A DNA stretch of 64,000 nucleotides from Arctopsyche grandis (GCF_051622035.1 NC_135358.1:1924501-1988500); one strand, 5' to 3'. Positions 1 through 10,731 are shown, counted from the stretch's first letter. Notes: generated by a model not told the origin, from the sequence alone. Program-made: numbers and translations.

Positions 1-1035
1 GAATAAAATAATATAAAAGAAAATCTATAGACAAAATTAACATAATTAGAAAACCTGTGAAGAAATTTATTGATATAAAAATAAAACATAAATAATCAAG
101 TATGATTCTATATTGTACAAAACGGTGAGAATTCGCACATGTTTGTAATACATTTTAAAAATAATTTACATCAGCATATAATCCATGTATTTATGTATAT
201 ATACATATGTATATTTCCAGATTAATATTGGCAGTTTCAAATCTGTTTAATACGTATTTATGACATCCGTTATATTTGAGAGTTGCATAAGTCCACTTTT
301 CTTCATTTCGAGAAATATTTCGCAAAACATTACACATAACGTATATTCGGCTGTTCCGAGATTCTGGACATATCGAATTAAAAGAAGTGATAAGAAATTG
401 TGACTTAAGTCAAACAAAAATAGTACTTTTGGAACTAAAAATTGGACTTTTGCCACTTTCGAATATAACAGCTCATATATTTGCGTTTTATTTCGAATTG
501 GTATAAATAATAGATACATATAATAATTTCATACAATTTATTAAAATCAAAAAACAGTTCAAAACCACCAATATATTATAAATCTGGTACTATTGCATTT
601 TTCCTTTAGATTTAAAAATACTATATGTTGTTTACACTGACAAAAATAAACAATCAAATGCACTAACTTAAAAATAAACTAGATTTTTGCACAACACTTC
701 AGAATATACACACATTTACATGCATAATTGAAAAGATCTGATTATTATTATCATTTTAAACATTATAAAGTTGTAGGTTTTCGTGAGTGTAAACGAAACG
801 TTACTATTGAATCAACACAATTTGAACATGTCCGAGGACATTGGTCTCCATCACTTTTTTTTAAACTTAAAAACTCGCAGTCTTTCTTTTCGAACTTTTC
901 ATATATATATATATATATATATATAAACTAAAACATCCTCGATAACCACCGCAACGATTTCGGCAGGCCATTTTTTTAAAATCAGTTCACAATTTATACA
1001 TAGAATAATAATAAAACTAATCGAAGAATTGTACA
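1..1035. other. AT-rich flank downstream of the TMED gene
   Basis: No gene is supportable here. The stretch is AT-rich, with scattered short open frames of no recognisable character and an (AT)n microsatellite at about 902-926. The TMED 3' UTR must lie here, because its stop codon is at 1036-1038 on the minus strand. I could not place a polyadenylation site with confidence. Confidence 0.5.
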
Positions 1036-3431
1036 CTACATTTTTCCATATGACGTTGATGATGGTCGATCGGAGAAGAAATTCTTCAATATTAAAACTT
1101 GACCTACTGTTGTAATAACTATCGCTACAGTTTCACCTATAGACCACCAGTGAACTCTTTCGTTGATGTCTTCGGCTCGTTTACGCCCCTGAGCCTCGCG
1201 CAGTCTGTGATGAGTCTGATAATCCAATATACTATTCAACGCCCGGTGGATTTCTTGCGCTGACGATTCCAACTACAAAAAAGCATTTTTTTATATAAAA
1301 AAGACAAAAAAAACCATGAAGGTAATGTGTCAAAGTCTAAAAATATATTTAGTAGACAACGAGTGTAAAAATTCACCTGAGTTAAGACCGTAGCGTGTTC
1401 TCCGACACCGGGTAACGCTGGTTCAGGGCCAGATTGGAAATCCATATAAACAAGTTTATGCGAAAACGTACTGAATTCATTGCTGAAGCAGACTGTGTAA
1501 ATTCCTGCAAAAAATATATGAATAAATTAAAACACTCCAAAAGCAAAACATATATTCGTAGTGGAAATTATATTACCAGTTATCGGCGCTGTAAATTGAT
1601 GCGAATCGAATTGCATTTTAATTTGTTTATATATAATTTCTTTAGTGGGAGATTCCAAAGATACGTCGACATCGTATTGGCCTCCAGTTACAACCTGAAA
1701 AATATTAAACACCAAATATAAAGTCAGCTCATAACCGATTTAGTACAAAATTTAATGTCTATGGAAGAGGATAACCAATTTTCTGTATCTATTCAATAAC
1801 GATAGTACTAAGACAAAATGTTAAATCATACTTAAACTATTAGTTCAAGTTTTGGGCTATTTTTTAACCCTTTGAATGCTGACCAACGCCAATTGGCGTT
1901 TTGCCAACAAGTCCATAGGCTTGAAAAACGCTGAAAAAGGCGTTTTATTTTGAGTATGTACAAAGTAAACAAGAATACAACCCGCTAAGCCTTTCCCAGT
2001 AGCATTGAACATGGGTTGTGTAATTCGTGTCAATATTTATAAAGACTGGTTATACCGGAATTTCTGAATTTATAACCATAGCAGAATTTCCCAATGGAAA
2101 TCCCTATCTGCAGAGTATTTCAGATTGTGAGCATTACATTTTAACAACAATGAAGCAGATGCAACTAGTTTTAGAAGAATACATTCATTAATAGACTTCT
2201 CTTATTTACTTTATATTGTTGCAAGATATATTAGAGAGTATAAACACACCTTTACAAAACTCGAAATCCTCATCGGTAGTTATCTAGGGTTTGTTTTGAT
2301 TAGCTACAATTTTTATACCTGCTTTCTATTGGATTTCTAAATAATTTTAATTGGAAATGTAGGCGAAATTTTCAGCGTCGAAGCTTTCAACAGAAAATAC
2401 GTCAGCACTCAAAGGGTTAATGTGTATATATTCAGTGTCAGACTATCGCGACATCTTCGATTTACATGTGATTTACTTATCATATTATACATGAGTGTAT
2501 GTTGTTTAGCAGGAGAACGAAGTGGCTGAAATTGTATCGTTTACGTGTAGCCGTCTAATGACTGGTAGTCTACCTGCTGACATAACTTTAATAAATCATC
2601 TCAAGAGGCATTTTTGTAAACCGTCGACGTCTAGCAAAGCGAACAAAATAATGGAGACGTCTTGGCTGAACTTGTTGTCGTGTGGATTAGCTACAATTTT
2701 TATACCTGCTTTCTATTGGATTTCTAAATAATTTTAGTTGGAAATGTAGGCGAAATTTTCAGCGTCGAAGCTTTCAACAGAAAAGACGACAGCACTCATC
2801 AGGATGGAGGGAAATCACAGCTATTCATTCAGTATTTTAAAATGATACAGTTTCAGAAGCTTAGAAGTGGCACTCATGCACAATAATAAATTTCAAATGA
2901 GAATCTTATAAGCGTATGCGTGTAAACGGTTTACAATTACACGTCGCATGCCGATACTGATAACACATTGTGAATGTCGTTCTTTCGTCACATAAACGCG
3001 ATTATATATGTAGGTGTTTGGGAAGTCGTTCCGGAATCGCAAGTCGCTATCGAAGAAATGCGACGCGAGTTCTTCGGACGATTACAAGTCGGCAGTCATC
3101 AGATATCAGACATCGGTGACGTAAATTGAAATCAATAACATAACACACGGAGCAAAAGCGAGACGCGGGAAAATAAAAGGGGGCGTGCCGCTTTTGACAG
3201 CGGACAGGGGTGGGGCGGGGCGGGGAGAAGTGTCACCTGAAACTCGAGAGTGGCTGACGTGTTCTTCTGGATCTCCTGGTAGAAGCACTCGCGCGCGTTG
3301 TCGGGCAGCTCGAAGGTGAGCTCGACGCATTCGGACGAGTGGAAGAGTGAGAGGAAGGCGAGGGCAAACGCCAGCAGAAGCGCGCTGGACTTGTCGAGAC
3401 GAGTCTTCGAGACTTCGCCAACAGACGCCAT
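1036..3431 (-). CDS. Transmembrane emp24 domain protein, p24 family (TMED3/TMED7 type)
   Basis: p24 proteins are type I membrane proteins of COPI and COPII vesicles that act in cargo selection between ER and Golgi. I assemble four exons: 3431-3237, 1694-1577, 1504-1377 and 1272-1036, all with GT-AG borders and consistent phases (0, 1, 0). They give about 225 residues, close to the 224 of human TMED7. Seen in order: a signal peptide with a Leu/Ala/Phe core (residues about 15-34); a GOLD domain opening with [18 protein letters not shown] and containing [11 protein letters not shown] and [12 protein letters not shown], with the two conserved domain cysteines; a coiled-coil neck including [15 protein letters not shown]; a membrane span ([18 protein letters not shown]); and a short cytosolic tail with the FF motif used for COP binding. 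The ATG sits just before the signal peptide, and the region upstream is CpG-rich. Intron 1 (1695-3236) holds a duplicated Vps8 fragment and MITE sequence. Assignment to TMED3/7 rather than another p24 gamma member is by recall of similarity, not by a search. Confidence 0.93.
1758..2686 (+). pseudogene. Duplicated internal fragment of Vps8 (end of exon 11, intron 11, start of exon 12)
   Basis: This stretch matches 15471-16430 of the real Vps8 gene almost base for base. It includes the last codons of exon 11, the intron with its TTAA-flanked MITE, the acceptor, and about 58 codons of exon 12 (the frame starting around GAGAACGAAGTG). It lacks everything else, so it cannot make a working protein. 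The exon 11 donor has changed, whereas the exon 12 acceptor AG is kept. One visible coding change is Ser to Cys (HFSKPS becomes HFCKPS). It lies inside TMED intron 1, opposite to TMED transcription, so TMED pre-mRNA would contain Vps8 antisense here. Confidence 0.9.
1868..2416. mobile_element. piggyBac-type MITE, copy 1
   Basis: TTAA flanks both ends (1864-1867 and 2417-2420). The ends are inverted repeats: CCCTTTGAATGCTGAC on the left and GTCAGCACTCAAAGGG on the right, with one mismatch. It is 549 bp with no transposase. TTAA duplication with a CCC start is the piggyBac signature. This copy arrived as part of the duplicated Vps8 intron, so it is not an independent insertion. Confidence 0.8.
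2681..2799. mobile_element. Second, partial copy of the same MITE after a recombination junction
   Basis: From GGATTAGCTAC onward the sequence repeats 2296-2411 (interior to right end of the MITE) and stops inside the right terminal repeat, before the closing GGGTTAA. It is fused directly to Vps8 exon 12 sequence, so it marks a rearrangement and not a transposition. Confidence 0.75.
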
Positions 3432-3712
3432 CTTCGATCACCGGCTGCCGCCGTTCAACTGACGTACGGCTCGCACTTGGACTAGGAGCGCTGAACGTGG
3501 CCGGAAATACACACAATCCCACCTATTCAAACAAATGCTCATTTTCACTCGATTATTCGAAATTCGAATTCTATTCTCTCTTTTCCATCATTTTTCAAAG
3601 TATAGAAGGCAGATAATATGTTGTTGCATTTGAATAGACAGTGCAATAAGGAAATAGGTGAGATCATCGACCTCGATTCGGGGTAGTACAACGGGGTTGT
3701 GCTATATTCTGT
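3432..3712. other. TMED upstream region
   Basis: The first 100 bases are GC- and CpG-rich, as expected for the 5' UTR and promoter of a housekeeping gene read on the minus strand. I see no clear TATA box. At about 3664-3712 begins a repeat carrying a GTTGTGCTA motif that recurs at 4447-4497 and 7098-7146. Confidence 0.4.
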
Positions 3713-4497
3713 AGGAATATATTTATTTATTTGGAAAATTTACAGTTTATTAAGTTACATAGATTGATAGTAAAAAAACATAATTATGTTAAGTAAACCA
3801 TTAATAATTTTCACATATAGGTAAAAAAAAGAAAAGCTCAAACATTTAAAATAAGAAACAAAAATGATAATAGAGTAAGATAGTTAGAGGAAACAAAAAG
3901 AAAAAAATAGAAATAACAGTATAATAAAAATATCAAAATAATAAGAATAATAATATGATAAAAATTATGAAATAATATAATATATAACAAAAAACAAAAA
4001 GACAAAATAAATACATCAAAATAAAAATTCATAATCACAATCGTAAATTTTCAATAAAATTAATCATCGAAAAACAAATTTGCAATAATCACTCTAGCTT
4101 GTATAGCATTAATATTAAATAAGTCAAACATAGAAATTGTTAAAATTAGTGTGTTGACGGTGGAGCTTGCACGCCAGATGAATGAGCTTCTTCCATAATT
4201 AGAAAAAGTATTAGGTATGTAAAGGAGCTCATTACATCTAGTCATTCTATTTGGCACACGCAATGATAGTCTGCTCAATAATTGAGGACAGTCGATCGGG
4301 CCGTTTAGGATGTTCAAAATTGTTGAGATGTCAGCTATCTCCCTTCTTTTGACAAGTGGAAGTAGATGCTGACACCTACAAGCATCTTCATAGGAAGTAT
4401 AGGATAATCCAAAACGGCTACTGATGTACCTCAAGAATCTATTCTGAATGAATATAGCACAACTTGTGCTATTACGAATCAAAACCAGTGATCTCAT
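3713..4497 (-). mobile_element. 5'-truncated LINE tail, copy 1 of family found also at 60322
   Basis: On the minus strand 4497-4060 encodes a non-LTR retrotransposon C-terminal segment: a block with IQNRFLRYISSRFG, then VKRREIADISTILNILNG, then LSLRVPNRMTR and FSNYGRSSFIWRASSTVN. This layout (RR..D...LNG..DC..LL....RVP) is typical of the end of Jockey/CR1-type ORF2. It is followed by an AT-rich 3' UTR and ends in a short TTTA-type tail at 3719-3733 (seen on the plus strand). The polymerase core is absent. Confidence 0.8.
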
Positions 4498-5082
4498 ACA
4501 TTTATATATTTATTTATTTTACGGTCAGCAAAAAATTTACCATTTTACATAATGGAAATGGAAAAAGAAAAAAATATAAAATAAATTACAATGAAATATA
4601 AAAGATAAATCAATAACTAGAATAATGCATACATGCATGCATACACCTACACATACGTTCAATTACGGTAATTGGACTATTCGTCACATTGGGGTGGTCA
4701 CAAAGACAATTTTTGCCATGAAAATCGCGAATACACAATATTTGGCACTCAAGTTCTCGTTACTATGATAGTTATCGTTAGTATGATGGACTTTTCGGCT
4801 ACCAGATGTTCCGTTATAGAGATTTTAGTGACTTTGTGACGAGTAATTTGTGACCAGTAATCACCGAACCTCAATTACATACACATTTGTGCACACAGAC
4901 GCATGCAATTATAAACAAACGCATATATACATGCACGTATAGGCATATGCATACATAAATATATACAAGTACACATATATTCATATATTACAAAATAAAT
5001 TACATTATATTAAAAAAATATTTAAATAGAATAGATTTCATATTGCATTTACTAACAATGAATAACAAATTTCACACCAATC
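4498..5082. other. AT-rich repeat-laden spacer with a MITE
   Basis: No gene. It holds a short TTTA-tailed repeat end near 4502-4520, the MITE at 4667-4870, and stretches of ATACAT/CATATA simple sequence at 4620-4660 and 4880-4990. Confidence 0.5.
4667..4870 (+). mobile_element. 204-bp MITE, family A, copy 1
   Basis: Starts GGTAATTGG and ends TCACCGAACC. It is flanked by an exact 8-bp direct repeat TCAATTAC (4659-4666, 4871-4878). Three near-identical copies in this window (with 7662 and 21207) show the same ends. The 8-bp target duplication suggests a hAT transposase in trans. No coding capacity. Confidence 0.82.
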
Positions 5083-5149
5083 ATCATCGCTCCTGTATAA
5101 ACATGCACAACTCGAGGGCAATGTCCCCTTTGATCATTCCAGAAGAAAG

Positions 5150-5368
5150 AGTTCATCTTCTTCTTCTTCATGTGCCATGTCCTTCTAGAACGTCGGCAAC
5201 TAGATGTCCCATTCTTATTTTGTCCATTGCTGCTCGGAACAATGCTCGGGTGCTGAGCCATGATGTTTTCCGCCTGCCCCGACTGCGTTGGCCAACGATT
5301 TTCCCCTGGATTATTGGGCGCAGGAGATCGTATTTTTCGTTCCGCATCACATGTCCGAAGTAATCCAA
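5150..5368 (-). mobile_element. LINE ORF2 C-terminal fragment
   Basis: The minus strand reads YFGHVMRNEKYDLL, then IIQGKIVGQRSRGRRKTSWL, then LFRAAMDK. This matches the conserved tail after reverse transcriptase in many insect non-LTR elements (FGH..R......GK..G.R..GR...W). It is truncated at both ends and sits inside the LTR-like arm. Confidence 0.72.
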
Positions 5369-5561
5369 TTTACGAAGAGTTCATCGCTCGATCGTAAAAC
5401 GAACGAAACCCAACAGTGATGTCACCAGGAAACTGTAACACGTGTCCTAAGGCCTGTCACAAACACAGCCATTTCTGTTCACCACTGGTGGCGGCCACTT
5501 TTCGCTTCAGAGTATAGTGTTTTTGTGTAGTTGAAACATGGACTCCGACTCGGAAACACTC

Positions 5562-5608
5562 TTCGCGCTGTTGACAATACGAAGACGTCGCATTGTCAAC
5601 AGCGCGAA
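5562..5608. repeat. 17-bp perfect inverted repeat
   Basis: TTCGCGCTGTTGACAAT at 5562-5578 is the exact reverse complement of 5592-5608, around a 13-base centre that contains GACGTC. It lies at the start of a block rich in GAGTGG motifs (to about 5850). Confidence 0.8.
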
Positions 5609-6216
5609 CCGTCGAACAACAGTCGAAGACTGTTGAGAGGCGAGTGGCGAGTGGCTCGTCGCTGTGTTCGTGGGAAAAAGAGGCGAGTGACGAACACTAG
5701 CTGCGAGAGCCCGCCACTGTCCCAGCGTGAAGCGAGTGGTGAGTGGTTGTGTTTGCGGGCATCCCATACAAACTCTATGAGAAATGCATTCCGCAGCTTG
5801 TGGCTGCCACCGGTGGCGATGGCGAGTGGTTGTGTGTGCGACAGGCTTAAAAGACGTTTACACGTGGAACACGACCGCATTCTTAAATGAACGACGTCCT
5901 GGCGCTGACCCCATAGCTATAAAAGACGCGCCCTGAAAACAGATCAACACACGTGTCCCGAAAACACGTGCCTCGAAAACAGGTCAAAACACGGATAAAA
6001 CACGTGTCTTGAAGACGAAGACAAAGCATCTGCACACGGCACGCTTCAAGCCCGAACGTATATAAAGCGACGCACCAGCTCCAGACACTAGAGTGAACCT
6101 TTGGAGTTCAACCAGCTCACTTCTCCGAATCTCAACTTCTTTGTATATATGTACAATAACCATTGTAACAATTAAACAAAAATAAACGATCCTCTTACAA
6201 ACACAAACGGTGTTTT

Positions 6217-6546
6217 CTTAGACCGGGACACTTTCAACACATCTGTCCCGCGTACTAAAATTCCTACACAAAGAAAAACTAAAAAGAGGAAACCTATTGT
6301 GGCGGCTCGCTATACGACATGGCTGAGTTTGGTTACCTTCCTGCGAGTGGGGACCAACTCGGCTGGGTTCGGAGAGTGGCTACTCACTCTGCCTTCAGCT
6401 GTCATAAATAAAACACGTGCATCAACATGCCAGTCGTCTCATTCGTTCAACCCCCATACTATAATTAAAAGTATCACTTTAGAATTCCATTATTCAATAC
6501 ACAGTTATAGGGCGGGTGATAGGTTTCGACCGATTCCCGGCCTATG
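6217..6546. other. Spacer between the inverted LTR-like arms
   Basis: Unique-looking sequence with a second AATAAA (AAATAAAACACG near 6408). No coding evidence. It could be residual internal or LTR sequence of the same element. Confidence 0.35.
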
Positions 6547-7075
6547 GAAACACTGTTTGTGTTTGTAAGAGGATCGTTTATTTATGTTCAGTTGTTACAA
6601 TGGTAAGTGTATGTACGAAGAAGTTGAGCTTCGGAGAAGTGAGCTGGCTGAACTCCAGAGGTTCACTCTGGCGTTTGGAGCTGCTGCTTCGGTTTATATA
6701 CGTTCTGGATTGAAGCGTGCCGTGTGCAGATGTCTTTGTTTTCAGGACACGTATTTTGTCCGTGTGTTGACTTCAGCTCTGGGCATCGTTTGTTTTATAG
6801 CTATGGCATCGTTTGTCTTATAGCTGTGGGATCAGCGCCAGGACGTCGTTCATTTAAGAATGCGGTCACTGCAGATACAATGTATCCTTACACGTATGCC
6901 ACGTGCAGACTCTTTGTCTTCAGGACACGTGTTGCAGTTGTATGATGACATCACTGTTGGGTTTCGTTCGTTTTACAATCGAGCAACGAACTCTTTCTTC
7001 TGGAATAGTCAAAGGGGACGTTGCCCTCAAGTTCTGCATGTTTGTACAGGAGCGATGATGATGCCATCGTAAGAC
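6547..7075 (-). mobile_element. LTR-like repeat, reverse arm of the inverted pair
   Basis: On the minus strand this reads like the forward arm at 5083-6216: GAAGAAAGAGTTC, AAACGAACGAAACCCAAC, CACACGGCACGCTTCAA, a TATA-like ATATAAACCG, then AATAAACGATCCTCTTAC. It lacks the LINE insertion and the GAGTGG block, so it preserves an uninterrupted form of the arm. Confidence 0.55.
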
Positions 7076-7661
7076 TTGTGTATTGTTGTGAAATATATGA
7101 GATCACTGGTTTTGATTCGGAATAGCACAAGTTGTGCTATATTCCTACATAGTTTTATAATTTAGGCGTGCAGGTGTACCCCAGAAGCACGATCTAAAGG
7201 GAAACTGTGAACTGAACGGAATGTGTCATTATCTGTCATAGGAGCTTTTCTGGTTCTATGAATCACAGACTGCTGTACGAGCTGGCGGGAGAAAAAAAAC
7301 TGGAGACCAGGCTGTGGTGAGGTCCTTCTTCTACGTAGACGGTTTCTGACTGTCTATGAACAGCTGCGTATGAATAGGGCGGGAGCTCCAGGAACGGTAC
7401 AGCAACTACTGAGCTCGACCGCACGTGGATGAATTCTGGGGCCGGAAAACTATCTCTCGACTGTCTCTGTTGGAAGTCCGATGAAAAGAGAGACTATGAC
7501 ATGTAGAAATTGATATAAACAAATTAAACTACCGAGAAGAGAGCGCGTTCTTCTCGCGCACGCCCGGAAAGCTATATCTGAGGAGTGGGGGTTAGTCAGT
7601 TTAGCAGGATGCCAACCGAACCATTGGAATTACTGCCAACTGAAGGGACGATGATGAAGAC
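7076..7661. other. Unassigned sequence upstream of a MITE
   Basis: 7098-7146 holds a third copy of the repeat with the palindrome TAGCACAA-G-TTGTGCTA. The rest (7150-7660) is moderately GC-rich with no recognised domain in any frame. Confidence 0.35.
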
Positions 7662-7866
7662 GGTAATTGGACTATTCGTGACATTGGGGTGGTCACAAAG
7701 ACAATTTTTGCCATGAAAATCGCGAATACGCAATATTTGGCACTCAAGTTCTCGTTACTATGATAGTTATCGTTAGTATGATGGACTTTTCGGCTGCCGG
7801 ATGTTCCGTTATAGAGATTTTAGTGACTTTGTGACGAGTAATTTGTGACCAGTAATTACCGAACCG
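7662..7866 (+). mobile_element. 205-bp MITE, family A, copy 2
   Basis: Same ends and nearly the same sequence as 4667-4870. It is flanked by ATGAAGAC (7654-7661 and 7867-7874), an 8- or 9-bp target duplication. Confidence 0.82.
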
Positions 7867-8259
7867 ATGAAGACGTAGTGTTACATAGTACAGCAACTCA
7901 TAGAGCTTCATTATGGAAACAATTTGAATAAAAATGTTACATTAAGGTCAATTGACAATAAATAAATATATTGCTATCAATTAGTAATGTTAATGAGCAC
8001 AGAATATTCTCCATAATATCACGGGGTTCTTATTATTTTGTTGATACTTAAATGGCTAGTGACCCAGTAATCATAAATAACGACTGCGGCGTTCTTTTAT
8101 TCACTTATATGAACCATCAGAATCATTTATTGACATGTTATTTTGAAATACTACTGAGTATATACTCGGTTGATTGAATATTGAGATTGTTGGTAGTAGT
8201 GTAAGCTGTCAGTTAATTTTGACAGGTGCCGGGTCGGTGGTACAGCACTTGCGGCTGAC

Positions 8260-10632
8260 ATGGAGGCACCGCCCCCGGGGGGGCCCCCACCCGTCGCACC
8301 CTCAGATTCGGACGCCGCATCCATTGACAGCTTTCCACCATTTGAACTTGACGAGGTTCCTCACATTGTCCCCACACGTTTATTTATCTTGCACAACTAC
8401 GTACTATTTAATAAATATATCGACAGATAAACGACGAAGAATATGGCATCCCACCTGCCAATGCCGACACCGCTTCGATTTCCTTAGACGATGTACTATT
8501 CAGCGAAGACTGGTGTGAAGATGTTGAAATTGCTCTGTCTGAAGGCAGTAATAGAAACGACCTGCCAACACCGTCTCCAACTCCACCGTTCAACTCGACA
8601 GATGTGCCATCAACGGCTGGATCCTTGTTGAAATATGTATTTTTGCAAGGAGTGTCTCAGCAAATTATAACAGCTTTGGTAATTGTTTTATATTTGATAT
8701 TTTTGTATTCATACCAACAGATATGTATGTTTATTTACCGACCAATTCAGTACAGGTCAATAATTTGCATTAAAAAGATGTATTGTTTCTGCATGTTCTT
8801 GAATAACTTGTCCGGATTATGACAAATATGTTAGACTTAAGATAATAATATGTATAGGTGTCGTGTCGATCAGTATGGAGATTTCAAAAAAACAAATTTT
8901 AGAATGCCAGGAGTATATGTTGTGCCTAGAGATATTTCATAAAATAAATAAACGCAAACGAGGCGCACAACCAATCAGCGTTAAGTGGTCCACGTGGATT
9001 AAGACTATTGACCAATTAGAACAACGACAATACATTCTGACCAATGGGTGCATTTTAAGCATCCACTATAGGGATTTGGCGTGACGGGCGGTCGAGTCGA
9101 GGAGACACGGGGAAACAGGGTAGCGGAGACCTGAGCGTCTGACATGTGCTCCTGATATTGAGCACCTGATTTGTGTCGGTCCTGTGTCCGATCGGCATGC
9201 GGTCGTATTTTTTTCAAATACCTTTAAATATACTTAATTTAATATTTATATTTAAATGTTTAATAAGAACAAAAAAAAAAAGTAAAAACTACCTACCTAC
9301 ATATAAACAATATGAAGCACCAATAGAAAAATGAATGAATTAATTAAATACATTTTTAATAGATGGCGATAAATGCTCAGAGACTTATTGCCCAAGAGGA
9401 AACATTGGTAGCAAACAGTATATATGTACATATATAGAAGTTTTTTGTTAATCTGTTATTATGTTCGTATTATATTCGTACGTTTTGTTGGCAGTGTTTA
9501 TACATATGTCGAATCGAAACGACTATTATAGTACGGCGAGGATTATCTCACAGAGACACATACACAGTATAGCGTTATTATTTATTTATTTATTTAATAG
9601 TTTTGGACCATTGTGGCATTACAGGAAGAACCTAATGCGCCACAATGGCCTACATTTGAAAAAGATATAAAAACAAGTAAACTGTAAATAAAGGAAAAAA
9701 AGCAAAAGCAGAAAACATGGTAAAATAAAATAATAAAAAAAAGTAACAAAAGGAAAATAATACATCATTCAGAGAGAAAAAAATAACAAAAGTGTAAAAA
9801 TTAAAAATAAAATCCATAAATCCCATTCTTTGTTTACACTGAACAAAATTAAAATAGTATATAAAAATATACAAAGGAGAAAGAAAAAGTAAAACAAAAT
9901 ATAAATAAAAATAAAATCACAGCGAGGCCCAAATGGAAGAGAGTAGATTAAGATTCCACTCATTCATCACATTCAAATTAAGAAAGTAATGATGAGCGCA
10001 GGTTACCAGCTAAATATTTTAAAATAACATCCGATAATCTACGCTCCCCAAGGTGGAAAATATCACATTCAGGGACAGCAGCAACGATTTCATTGAGAAG
10101 TCGAATAGCTCTTGGAATAGGAGCCATTCGAAAAAGAAGTGTGCGAGCAGCAGGTACAACCATCAAATGATGATGTCTACCACGCACATAATTATTAGGG
10201 ACATAAAGTCCCAACTGTTCCAGCAACAACGGGCAGGACGTATTTCCACGCAATAGCTGGAGAACGAAACGAATTAACGAGAAGTTTCTCCGAAGTTCAA
10301 GGGAATTATACCCAAGCATGCCCAAAAGGAAAGGAGTAGGTAGTACAACACTAGTCATCTAATTTGTATTATATATATATATATATGACTAGTGTTGTAC
10401 CCGATGACATAATCATAGCATGGGCACAACATAATTAAATAATTTTTTAATAGATGGCGGTAAATTCTCTGCCAAGCGGAAACATTAGAAGCGATCAGTA
10501 TATATTTAAGTTTTTTTTTTGTTTATACGTTATGGCAGTGATTTAGCTGTGACGTAAATATGTATGCCGAATCGAAACGACTATTATAGTACGGCGAGCG
10601 TTATCTCAGACAGACAGACAGACAGAATAGCG

Positions 10633-10731
<99 letters not shown>

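Larger units (their letters stand above)
5083..6216 (+). mobile_element. LTR-like repeat, forward arm of an inverted pair
   Basis: Two blocks of this arm (5083-5148 plus 5375-5440, and about 5870-6216) reappear inverted at 6547-7075. Near its end it carries a TATA-like GTATATAAAG (about 6058-6067), a CAGCTCACTTCTCCGAA segment, then AATAAA at 6181-6186 and GATCCTCTTACAAACACAAA. That order (TATA, then polyadenylation signal about 120 bases on) resembles an LTR U3-R-U5. It is interrupted by a LINE fragment (5150-5368) and by a GAGTGG-rich block (5500-5850) missing from the other arm. A third piece of the family is at 56640-56785. The class is inferred; exact LTR ends are not visible. Confidence 0.5.

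Noticed and set aside
2522..2731. A 69-codon gene
   Set aside because: It is the duplicated start of Vps8 exon 12 fused to MITE sequence, without promoter or upstream exons.
3838..4038. Hydrophobic 66-codon frame that looks like a membrane protein
   Set aside because: It is translation of the A/T-rich LINE 3' UTR; the same sequence recurs at 60440-60640 with frame-breaking indels.
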